Source: Portunus trituberculatus (taxonomy: Eukaryota > Arthropoda > Malacostraca > Decapoda > Portunidae). Taken from it: a stretch of DNA of 64,000 nt. The position numbers and the translations under genes are program-made. Within the stretch, counting starts at the first letter, position 1. Each line of letters begins with the position of its first letter. Below the pieces are notes generated by a model. The model ran no database searches. It was not told where the DNA came from and worked only from the letters and a program-made list of their open reading frames with translations. Location of the stretch: NCBI RefSeq assembly GCF_017591435.1, contig NC_059287.1:8627924-8691923 (forward strand), in the 5' to 3' direction. Below, piece after piece: positions 25,667-36,146 of this stretch.

Positions 25667-25757
25667 AGAGAAGGACGTGTGAAATAATGAATGAGAACTT
25701 CTTCTACAATGAATACTGTTTTGAAGCTCTCATTCATTATTTCACACGTCTTTCTCT
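25667..25757. repeat. 30 bp hairpin-forming inverted repeat
   Basis: Arms at 25667-25696 and 25728-25757 are complementary at 29 of 30 positions (agagaaggacgtgtgaaata on the left arm), with a 31 nt loop. It lies exactly between the minisatellite and the LINE-E fragment. It has no T-run or coding context. It may be the ends of a very small element or a foldback created at a break. Confidence 0.8.
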
Positions 25758-27189
25758 ATTTTGTATGTCTTCCCTTCTTTAATTATTTTTTTGTGTTGTT
25801 TTATTTTCCTTCATTTTGGCATTTATGAATCTGTAGAAAAGCTTGGGTTTGTGTTTACTTTTAATCACCATATCTTTCTCAAAGTTTCTTCCTCTCTCCT
25901 TAGTCTAAGAAATTAATTTCTTGCATGCCTATACTGTCGTCTGTTATTGTCATTTCTCTGCGTTATGAGTTTCATCTAAGTTTTATCTTTTGCTTTTTTC
26001 ATGTCTGCACATCTAGCATTGTACCAAAAGTGTTTTTCTTAACTCTATAAAAAGGTATGTATTTCTTTATTCCTTCATTATATTTCTGTAAGAATATTTC
26101 ATATTTTCCTTGTATTGTCTTTCTGTACATAATGTTTCACCATTCAATATCAGCAAAAAAGTTCCTTAATTTTTCAAAATCTGGTCTTGCATAATTTAAT
26201 CTCCCTTTCTTTGTAGTCATCTCTGTTACTTATTCCATCCTTCTCCTGTATTTCCAGCTCTAATGTCATATGATCACTTCTTCCCATTGGACTAGGGTAT
26301 TGTATGATTGGAGCGGGCTCTGATTTCTTTGTGAATACTTTGCCATGGTTCTTCTTCCTCCCTGTACCTTGTTGGCTCCTCCACCTACGGGTCCATTGTA
26401 TTTACCATAGTCAACTGTAACACCTCTTCGCTTCATTGTCCAGCATTATCCACTTCCATCTCTCTCCAGTTTATTTTTGTACAGTTAAAGTCTCCAACTA
26501 AAAGTATTCTTCCATCTCTTCTCAATATATTATCTAAACACTTAATCACCTCTCTTTGCATATCTTTATGTTTGTCAGTTCCCCATGTATTTGTCTTAGG
26601 TGGAACTTATGTAACTATGATTTTCCTTTTTCTCAATTCCTCTGTTTTGATTGTTACTCCGATTACTTTCACTTTGCCCTCACCATATTGCACATATATT
26701 ATCATGAACCATTATTAGCACTCCTCCATCCCCTTTACCTTTCCTGTCTCCTCTCCAGCTATTATATCTTTCCTCCTTAAAATTAACATGGATCTCTGTT
26801 CTTACTTTAGTTTCAACAATGCACATTACATCTGGCTTTTTGTCCTCAAATAATCCCTAACCTCCAATGCACTGGATAGCAACCCATCTATATTAGTATA
26901 AGTCACTCTTAATGTTTTGCCTCTTCCACAACCTCCTCTTTCTTCCTTAGATACCACTTCTTTAGTCTCGCATCTAGAACCCTCCAGTAGAAATTCTTTT
27001 TCTGGATCTCAGTCCTTTTCTTGCTTTTTCTTTAGCTTAATTTCTTAGCACTTTCTCTTTTTTCCTCTTCTCCAGATTCATATATCTTTTTATCCAAATA
27101 TCTTTAAGTTCAGTATCATTGGCCAGCTTCCCTTTCCTTGTCATTATTTCCTCTACCACCACCTGCAATCTCATTCTCACCTTCATTGG
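25758..27189 (-). mobile_element. LINE-E fragment: RT linker, endonuclease, ORF1 end
   Basis: Read on the minus strand it contains a diverged ORF1 end (about 27000-27130) and a diverged endonuclease region. The latter includes the complement of VPPKTN near 26600 and of GDFN near 26480 (agttaaagtctccaacta). The linker before the reverse transcriptase follows, to about 25800. It stops before RT. Identity to the other LINEs is visibly lower, so it is an older family. No long frame is open. Confidence 0.6.
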
Positions 27190-28151
27190 TCTCCGTTTTC
27201 TCCTTTTAACCTTTCTATTGTTTCTTTTTGTCTTATTTTTCCATTTATGAATCTGTAGAACAATTTTGGTTGTTCCTTACATTTTTCGACAATGTCCTTT
27301 TCATAGTTCCTTTCTTCTTCCTTTCTCACCTTAGCATATTAATTTCTTGCTGTTTTGAAGTTTTCCTTATTTTCTGGATTTCTGTTTCTTCACCTTTTCC
27401 ATGCTCCATCTCGTTTTTCCTTTGCCCTAGCACATCTTGCATTAAACCAATCTTTCTTTCCTTCTTCTTTAGGTCTATATTTCGGAACATATTCCCTGAC
27501 CCCAGTTTTGTATATTTCCAAAAATAAGTTATATTTCTCTTAAACCGTTAATGAGTTTTCCATCTCCCAGTTTACGTTTTAAAAATAGTTCTTGAGATTC
27601 TCAATATCAGCCTTTCTGTAATTTAATCGGTCTCCTTTGTATGATTCATCTCTATCTTCCTTTCCTTCTTCTATATCCATTTCTAATATTACATGGTCAC
27701 TCTTTCCCAATGGGCACTTGTATCTTATATCATCTTTAATTGGTATATCCCTTGTAAAAACTAGGTCTAATCTTGCCGGCTCATCGTTTCCTCTGAATCT
27801 TGTGTTTTCCTTTACTCTTTGAACCAACAAATTATCTATCATTAGGTTCAGGAATCTATCTTCCCAGGCATCTTCCCCCATATCACTTTCATAATTTTCC
27901 TAGTCTACCTCCTTACAGTTGAAATCTCCTACCAATATCACTTTTCTCCTTTCCTTAATGATTCTTGTAAGACTCCTTATTGTGTCATCTATCATGTCTC
28001 TTATATTCTTGGTTAGTCCATGAGTTTGTTTTTGGTGGCACATATGTTCCAATGATTGTTAACTCCTTTTTATTAATATGTATCTTAACATACAGTATTT
28101 CTGATTTTCCTTCCCCAAACTCCACTTGATTTACCACTATCTCCTTCCTTA

Positions 28152-28154
<3 letters not shown>
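27190..28154 (-). mobile_element. LINE-A1 fragment: endonuclease and linker
   Basis: The minus strand holds the A1 endonuclease: open piece 27579-27881 (ARLDLVFTRDIPIKDDIRYK, GKSDHVILEMDIEEGKEDRD), with the GDFN motif complement near 27925. The linker toward RT extends to 27190. It lacks both ends: no tail is present at the 27190 side, and the 5' side is cut at a (TG)n tract (28155-28233). It is clearly younger than the adjoining LINE-E fragment. Confidence 0.75.

Positions 28155-28233
<79 letters not shown>
28155..28233. repeat. (TG)n tract between LINE-A1 fragment and LINE-B
   Basis: About 79 bp of TG with one TA interruption. On the minus strand it is the (CA)n that follows the LINE-B tail. 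Confidence 0.95.
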
Positions 28234-28235
<2 letters not shown>

Positions 28236-31070
28236 TTACCTAATTGTATTTACCTAATTGTAACATACGGGAAAAGAGCTATGCTCGTACTGTCCCGTCT
28301 CCATATCTACTAATGTCCAGCTTTTCTTAAAATCATGAATATTCCTTGCGTTGACCACTTCCACGTCTAAACTATTCCATGCTTCCACCCTTCTATGAGG
28401 GAAGCTATATTTTTCACATCTCTCCTATAAGTGGCCATTTTAGTTTTTTCCCATGCCCTCTCGACATTCTTTCATTCCACATACACAGATCTTCCCTATC
28501 CATTTTTTCCATGCCAATCATCACACTGTATATTGCTATCAGGTCTCCCTTTCTCTTCTGTTTTCCAGGGTCGGAAGTTGCATTCTGTTCAGTCTGTCTT
28601 CATAAGTCAAATCTCTTAAGTCAGGCACCATTTTGTTGCAGCCCTCTGTACTTTCTCTAGTTTCCTTATGTGTTTCTTTAAGTTCGAGCCCACTGTATTG
28701 TTGCATATTCAAGCCTTGGTCTTATCATTGCAGTAATTATTTTCTTCATCATTTCTTCATCTAAATATCTGAACGCCACTCTTATGTTCCTCAATAAGTT
28801 CAATACTTCTCCAATTATTTTGTTTATATGTCTCTCTGGCGATAGGTCATTGGTAATTGTCACCCCAAGGTCTTTTTCTTCATGACTGGTTTTATGTCTT
28901 CATTTCCTATCTTGTACATACTCCTGATTCTTCTTTCACTCTTGCCAAACTCTATTTTCTTGCATTTTGTCGTGTTGAACTCCATTTGCCATGTACAGCT
29001 CCATTTCCATATTCTGTCCAAGTCTTCCTGGAGTAGTTCGCAATCTTTGTCACATCTCACTTTTCTTAACAATTTTGCATCGTCTGCAAATAGGCTCACA
29101 TAACTGGACACCCCATCCACCATGTCATTTATGTAGACCGCGAACATTACTGGTGCCAACACTGATCCCTGTGGAACTCCACTCTCCACCAATCCCCATT
29201 CTGATGGTCTGTCCTTAATTATTGTTCTCATTTCTCTTCCTACCAAAAGTCTTCCATCCATTTTAGTAAACTGCCATGCACTCCTCCTACCATTTCAAGT
29301 TTCCAGATCAGTCTCCGTGTGGTACCTTATCAAAGGCCTTTTTAAATCCAGATATATTCCATCAGCCCAACCATCTCTTTCCTGTATTACATCTATCACC
29401 CTCGAATAGTAACATATCAGGTTTGTCGTGCATGAACGCCCTTTTCTAAAACCAAATTGACACTCACAAAGTATGTCATTTTTCTCCAAGAAGTCTGTCC
29501 ATCTATTCTTCACCACCCTCTCACACATCTTAGCTACCACACTTGTAAGTGACACTGGTCTATAGTTCAATGGGTCTCTCTTGTTACCTGATTTATAGAT
29601 TGGGACAATGTTAGCTCTTTTCCAGTCTTGGGGCACTACACCTTCCCTTAATGAGGCATCAATTACTTCACAAACTTTTTCTGCCAGTTGCTCCCTGCAT
29701 TCTCTTAAAATCCATCCTGATACCCCATCAGGTCCCACAGCTTTTCTCACTTCTAAACTCCCCATCATGTTCTTGATCTCCTCCACAGTTACTTGAAACT
29801 CCTTCATAATCCCTTTCTGTTCCATTACCAGTGGTTTGTCAAAAGCAGTCTCCTTTGTGAATACCTTCCGAAAGCATCCATTCATAGCCTCTGCCATTTC
29901 CTGGGATCTTCACTGCATACTCCATTTACTTCTAAACTTTCAATACTTTCTCTATTTTTGATGTTGTTCACATGTCTGTAAAAAAGCCTTGGTTGGTCTT
30001 TACATTTATCAATTATATCCTTTTCTTGTTTCTTTCTTTCTTCTCTTCTAATCAACACATATTCATTTCTTGCTCTTTTGTAACTTTCCCACTGCTTAAT
30101 CCGTCTTTTCCTTCTCCACCTCTTCCATGCATCCTCTTTTCTTGTTCTAGCCTTTTCACATCTATCGTTAAACCAGTCCTGCTTTCCAACTTCTCTATGT
30201 TGTCTTATTGGTACAAATTTTTCTCACCTTCTTTGTATATTTTATAAATTCCTTCCACTTTTCATTTGCTCCTTAGCACTCTTGAATTTCATCCAATTTG
30301 TCTCTTGAAAGAATTTCTTTAGGTTTCCAAAATCTGTCTTGGCATAATTCCATCTTCCCACTTTATATTCTTCATTTCTTCTAGATTTCTCTTCGTCTAT
30401 CACCTTGAACTCCAAAACTGCATGATCACTCTTTGCTAAAGGGCACTCCACCCTCATCTCCTCAATGACCATTGGCTCTGTACTAAAGACCAAGTCCAGT
30501 CTTGACGATGCTCCTCTCCTCCAAACCTAGTATCTTCTTTGACCCACTGAGTTAACACATTTTCCATTGCCAGTGTCAATAGTGTATTTCCCCATGTTGT
30601 CTCTGATCCTTCCATTGACCAGTCCTCCCAACACACCTCTTTACAATTAAAATCTCCCATCATTATAGTTCGTTCACAGCCACCCAACATTTCTTCCAGA
30701 CATGTTCCTGTATCACTTATCATTTCTTCATATTCCTGTACTGACCATGCATTTGTCTTAGGTGGTACGTACACCACTATGTAGTGCCTCTTTTTCCTTC
30801 ATTAGTTTCTGCTCTGATCTTTAGCACTTCTGCCTTTCCCATACCTTCTTTCACTTGATCCACCTTTATATCTTTTTAACCAGCAACATCACTCCTCCTC
30901 CCATCTTACCTACTCTATTTCTTTTCCAAACATTATATTTCCCTTCTCCAACCATCATCAGGTCTTCTCCCTCTCTCAGTTTTGTTTCAGTAAGACCCAC
31001 AATATCTGGGTTCTTGTCCCTCAAGTAATCGTTGAGTTCTAAAATCCCCGATATCACTCCATTTATGTTG
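28234..31070 (-). mobile_element. LINE-B copy 1 (tandem unit 1)
   Basis: On the minus strand, ORF2 runs from near its start (31057, MISGILELNDYLRDKNPDIV) to the tail motif (two copies of a taattgtatttacc form at 28234-28262). The segments are N-terminal endonuclease 30866-31057, GDFN part 30454-30777 (MMGDFNCKEVCWEDW), SDH part 30242-30493 (AKSDHAVLEFKV), RT fingers 29295-29897 (200 codons, VRKAVGPDGVSGWILRECRE) and RT palm 28860-29261. The palm contains GVPQGSVLAPVMFAVYINDM and LFADDAKLLR, followed by a thumb piece at 28678-28863. The FADD Asp residues are intact. The fingers frame ends in LKRPLIRYHTETDLE, caused by a one-base loss in 'LKKAFDKVPH'. Confidence 0.85.
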
Positions 31071-34040
31071 TGTATTTACCTAATTGTATTTACCTAATTG
31101 TAACATACGGGAAAAGAGCTATGCTCGTACTGTCCCGTCTCCATATCTACTAATGTCCAGCTTTTTCTTAAAATCATGAATATTCTTTGCGTTGACCACT
31201 TCCACGTCTAAACTATTCCATGCTTCCACCCTTCTATGAGGTAAGCTATATTTTTCACATCTCTCCTATAAGTGGCCATTTTAGTTTTTCCCATGCCCTC
31301 TCGACATTCTTTCATTCCACATACACAGATCTTCCCTATCCATTTTTTCCATGCCAATCATCACTCTGTATATTGCTATCAGGTCTCCCTTTCTCTTCTG
31401 TTTTCCAGGGTCGGAAGTTGCATTCTGTTCAGTCTGTCTTCATAAGTCAAATCTCTTAAGTCAGGCACCATTTTGTTGCAGCCCTCTGTACTTTCTCTAG
31501 TTTCCTTATGTGTTTCTTTAAGTTCGAGCCCACTGTATTGTTGCATATTCAAGCCTTGGTCTTATCATTGCAGTAATTATTTTCTTCATCATTTCTTCAT
31601 CTAAATATACGAACGCCACTCTTATGTTCCTCAATAAGTTCAATACTTTTCCAATTATTTTGTTTATATGTCTCTCTGGCGATAGGTCATTGGTAATTGT
31701 CACCCCAAGGTCTTTTTCTTCATGACTGGTTTTATGTCTTCATTTCCTATCTTGTACATACTCCTGATTCTTCTTTCACTCTTGCCAAACTAATTTCTTG
31801 CATTTTGTCGTGTTGAACTCCATTTGCCATGTACAGCTCCATTTCCATATTCTGTCCAAGTCTTCCTGGAGTAGTTCGCAATCTTTGTCACATCTCACTT
31901 TTCTTAACAATTTTGCATCGTCTGCAAATAGGCTCACATAACTGGACACCCCATCCACCATGTCATTTATGTAGACCGCGAACATTACTGGTGCCAACAC
32001 TGATCCCTGTGGAACTCCACTCTCCACCAAGCCCCATTCTGATGGTCTGTCCTTAATTATTGTTCTCATTTCTCTTCCTACCAAAAGTCTTCCATCCATT
32101 TTAGTAAACTGCCATGCACTCCTCCTACCATTTCAAGTTTCCAGATCAGTCTCCGTGTGGTACCTTATCAAAGGCCTTTTTAAATCCAGATATATTCCAT
32201 CAGCCCAACCATCTCTTTCCTGTATTACATCTATCACCCTCGAATAGTAACATATCAGGTTTGTCATGCATGAACGCCCTTTTCTAAAACCAAATTGACA
32301 CTCACAAAGTATGTCATTTTCTCCAAGAAGTCTGTCCATCTATTCTTCACCACCCTCTCACACATCTTAGCTACCACACTTGTAAGTGACACTGGTCTAT
32401 AGTTCAATGGGTCTCTCTTGTTACCTGATTTATAAATTGGGACAATGTTAGCTCTTTTCCAGTCTTGGGGCACTACACCTTCCCTTAATGAGGCATCAAT
32501 TACTTCACAAACTTTTTCTGCCAGTTGCTCCCTGCATTCTCTTAAAATCCATCCTGATACCCCATCAGGTCCCACAGCTTTTCTCACTTCTAAACTCCCA
32601 TCATATTCTTGATCTCCTCCACAGTTACTTGAAACTCCTTCATAATCCCTTTCTGTTCCATTACCAGTGGTTTGTCAAAAGCAGTCTCCTTTGTGAATAC
32701 CTTCTGAAAGCATCCATTCATAGCCTCTGCCATTTCCTGGGATCCTCACTGCATACTCCATTTACTTCTAAACTTTCAATACTTTCTCTATTTTTGATGT
32801 TGTTGTTCACATGTCTGTAAAAAAGCCTTGGTTGGTCTTTACATTTATCAATTATATCCTTTTCTTGTTTCTTTCTTTCTTCTCTTCTAATCAACACATA
32901 TTCATTTCTTGCTCTTTTGTAACTTTCCCACTGCTTAATCCGTCTTTTCCTTCTCCACCTCTTCCATGCATCCTCTTTTCTTGTTCTAGCCTTTTCACAT
33001 CTATCGTTAAACCAGTCCTGCTTTCCAACTTCTCTATGTTGTCTTATTGGTACAAATTTTTCTCACCTTCTTTGTATATTTTATAAATTCCTTCCACTTT
33101 TCATTTGCTCCTTTAGCACTCTTGAATTTCATCCAATTTGTCTCTTGAAAGAATTTCTTTAGGTTTCCAAAATCTGTCTTGGCATAATTCCATCTTCCCA
33201 CTTTATATTCTTCATTTCTTCTAGATTTCTCTTCGTCTATCACCTTGAACTCCAAAACTGCATGATCACTCTTTGCTAAAGGGCACTCCACCCTCATCTC
33301 CTCAATGACCATTGGCTCTGTACTAAAGACCAAGTCCAGTCTTGACGATGCTCCCTCTCCTCCAAACCTAGTATCTTCTTTGACCCACTGAGTTAACACA
33401 TTTTCCATTGCCAGTGTCAATAGTGTATTTCCCATGTTGTCTCTGATCCTTCCATTGACCAGTCCTCCCAACACACCTCTTTACAATTAAAATCTCCCAT
33501 CATTATAGTTCGTTCACAGCCACCCAACATTTCTTCCAGACATGTTCCTGTATCACTTATCATTTCTTCATATTCCTGTACTGACCATGCATTTGTCTTA
33601 GGTGGTACGTACACCACTATGTAGTGCCTCTTTTTCCTTCATTAGTTTCTGCTCTGATCTTTAGCACTTCTGCCTTTCCCATACCTTCTTTCACTTGATC
33701 CACCTTTATATCTTTTTAACCAGCAACATCACTCCTCCTCCCATCTTACCTACTCTATTTCTTTTCCAAACATTATATTTCCTTCTCCAACCATCATCAG
33801 GTCTTCTCCTCTCTCAGTTTTGTTTCAGTAAGACCCACAATATCTGGTTTCTTGTCCCTCAAGTAATCGTTGAGTTCTAAAATCCCCGATATCACTCCAT
33901 TTATGTTGGAATACATTACATTCCGCTCATACGTAAGTTTCTTTAGTCCTTTCTTGCTGTACTTTTCTGGGTTATGAACCACTTCCTCAGTCTCATATCC
34001 AAGATTCTCCAGAAAAACTCTTTCTTCTCCTCCTGTGTGT
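31071..34040 (-). mobile_element. LINE-B copy 2 (tandem unit 2, longer at 5' end)
   Basis: Nearly identical to 28231-31070, offset by about 2840 bp. It begins with the same tail motif at 31071 and carries the same broken frames: 32133-32339 with the same LKRPLIRYHTETD end, palm 31776-32099, endonuclease 33034-33474 and 33417-33617, N-terminus 33797-33982. It extends ~130 bp further 5' (33909-34040) than unit 1, with YSKKGLKKLTYERNVMYSNING before the endonuclease. Differences from unit 1 are scattered substitutions and single-base indels. Confidence 0.85.
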
Positions 34041-34045
34041 GTGTA

Positions 34046-35277
34046 CAGTAATACTCTACTTAACGAACGTTCGTTTAACGAATTTCCGGTTTAACGTACT
34101 ATATAAAGTTAGACCAAAAGTCTGCATAATGTACAACCACATCCGTTTTAGCGAATTTTCTGGGTTTGAATTTGCCGGGTGAGGGACCGAACACGGCAGC
34201 TTCGCTGTGATTGTCTGGCTCCCCGCCTCTGTCTCTAGCACTCCTGGAGCTGGATCCAAGATTCTTTAACAACATCAGAGCAACCTCTTGTAGCAAAATG
34301 GCATCCATGAACGCTTGGAGGAACGGTGACAAGGTTGCTCTGAGGTTGCTGGGAACACCACCTCTGGAGGTGGTGTTACTCTCTTATATATGCATTTATG
34401 TTCACAAAACAACATTTGTATTAGCTTTTTACAAACCTTGTCCCCAAGAAAGGATTGTTTTGTAATGCATAAAGTGAAATCTTACATAGAATACCAAAAA
34501 ATAAAGCAGAGATGAGATGAGCCACAAACGAAGTGGGAGACTCGCGGCCACTCAGCCGCTTTTTCTTCTTGTGACCCTTTTAGCCTGTGTGTTGTCTTTC
34601 CCCATGATATTTGTTTCCACTCCTCTATTGCCTGGTATAATAGATATGATATCTTAGTATTCATATACCGTGGTATTTCATTAATAATTCACTATCACTC
34701 ACTGCCACGGAGTCGAGGTTATCCTCATGGCATGAGCGTATATGAATACTAAGATATGATATCCATTATAGCAGGCAATAGAGGAGTGGAAACACATATC
34801 ATGGGGAAAGACAACATGCAGGCTAATCACAAGAAGAAGAAGCGCCAGTCGCGCAAGTCTCCGCAATCTGTGGCTCATCTCCTCTCTGCTTTATATTTTG
34901 GTATTCCATTAGGATTTCACTTTATGCATTACAAAACAATCCTCTTTTTTGGAGCAAGGTTTGTAAAAAGCTAATAGAAATGTTGTTTTGTGAACATAAA
35001 TGCGAGAATGTAAGAAAATTTGTACGTAGCTCCTCTAACTTCCAATGACTCACATGACATCATAAAAGTAGTGGTACAACGGTGACCCAATATGCTGCCA
35101 AACGTATATATAATTTTTTTTTTTTTTAACCAATGTGGTATGTTGGGGACCAGCCCAGAATGCATCCCCCCCTGTTTCCATTATTTCATATGGGAAAATT
35201 ACATCCGCTTAACGAATTTTCGCTCTATGAACAGCTTTGACACCCCCATATCCTGTCCGTTAAGCGGAGTATTACTG
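34046..35277. mobile_element. Tigger-type non-autonomous element with internal foldback
   Basis: TA at 34044-34045 and 35278-35279 flank inverted ends CAGTAATACTCTACTTAACG and the complement of cgttaagcggagtattactg, 18 of 20 matching. The ends closely resemble those of Tigger-2 (CTTAACGAAC). No transposase frame is present. The interior contains a long inverted repeat described separately. Total 1232 bp. Confidence 0.8.
34392..35003. repeat. Long inverted repeat (foldback), arms about 270 bp
   Basis: The left arm 34392-34668 and right arm 34738-35003 are inverted copies (for example gcatttatgttcacaaaaca on the left and tgttttgtgaacataaatgc at the right end), separated by a 69 bp spacer. The arms differ by scattered substitutions and short indels. 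A transcript would fold into a long, imperfect double-stranded RNA. Confidence 0.85.
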
Positions 35278-35279
35278 TA

Positions 35280-35497
35280 TTTACCTAGTTGTATTTACCT
35301 ATTGTAGTTTTACAGGGCCTGGGCTTTATACTCGTGTGGCCCCGTCTCCATATCTACACTTATCCAGTCTTACTTTAAAAGTATGTACACTCGTTGAAGA
35401 CACTACTTCTTCATTCAAACTCTTCTACGTCTCAATTCATCTTTGCGGGAAACTATATTTTTTAACATCTCTCAGACATCTTCCATTTCTCAGCTTG
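35280..35497 (-). mobile_element. LINE-A 3' tail, left of the Gypsy insertion
   Basis: Starts with the duplicated tail motif (tatttacctagttgtattta) and the conserved 'gggcctgggctttat' 3' region, and continues into the ORF2 C-terminal domain to 35497. There it breaks at 'cagctt' and Gypsy sequence begins. Confidence 0.8.
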
Positions 35498-36146
35498 CTG
35501 CCACTGCACATCCACCTTGTAATATTGACGGTGAACTGGTATGCCATCCCGCAGCTGCCTGCCCATGGCCAGCTGCACTAGTGATTTGTCCACCCCACGC
35601 AGCGGTGTGTTGTGGTATTGCAGTAGGGCTACCGCCGCCTTATCCACGTCCAGACTGCCCCCGGGGCCTGTGTTGTCCTGGAGCAGTCTCTTGGCAGACT
35701 TCACAGGAGTTTCTGCTCTGCCGTTTGACTGTGGGAAGTGTGCGGATGCGACCCGTCTCTCCACACCCCACCCTCTGAAGAATGAACACATCTCACTAGT
35801 GAGGTTCGTTCCTCCGTCAGTGGAGATTGACTCAGGCGCCACCCCATCTTGAAAAATACTGCCGAAACACTGCTGCCAGCTTGTTTGATGTTGCTCCACT
35901 GGGGAAGTGTGCTATTTCCAACCACCCAGTCAGCCTATCCGCGTATGCCATGTACATTTGTGCTTCGAGCTGGAGCAGATCTGCCACGGCGTGCTGGAAT
36001 GGATACTCAGGCATGGGCATCAAGGTAAGGGATTCAGCAGCCTGCGACGGCGAGTGAGTGTTACAGGCGGCACAAGCATCCCTGTGCTGCTGCAGGTCGC
36101 CTTCCATGCCAGGCCAATACACAGCCTGCCTCGCCCTTCTTAACAT
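35462..36146 (-). pseudogene. Gypsy integrase, frameshifted
   Basis: The first piece (36146-35832) has the end of the zinc-binding HHCC module (HRDACAACNTHSP) and the first catalytic Asp region (HAVADLLQLEAQMYMAYADRL). The second piece (35899-35462), in a different frame, has STDGGTNLTSE with the second catalytic Asp and FPQSNGRAETPVKSAKRLL with the catalytic Glu. This is the DDE integrase order that inserts retroelement cDNA. A frameshift in the 35832-35899 overlap splits it. The last ~15 codons are antisense LINE sequence, so the C-terminal domain is lost at the junction. Confidence 0.8.

Noticed and set aside
28231..33908. The two LINE-B units as long terminal repeats of one element
   Set aside because: The repeated unit is itself a LINE coding region with a tail motif, and there is no internal domain between the units.
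35827..36143. Plus-strand frames over the Gypsy integrase
   Set aside because: Antisense to integrase catalytic motifs read on the minus strand.
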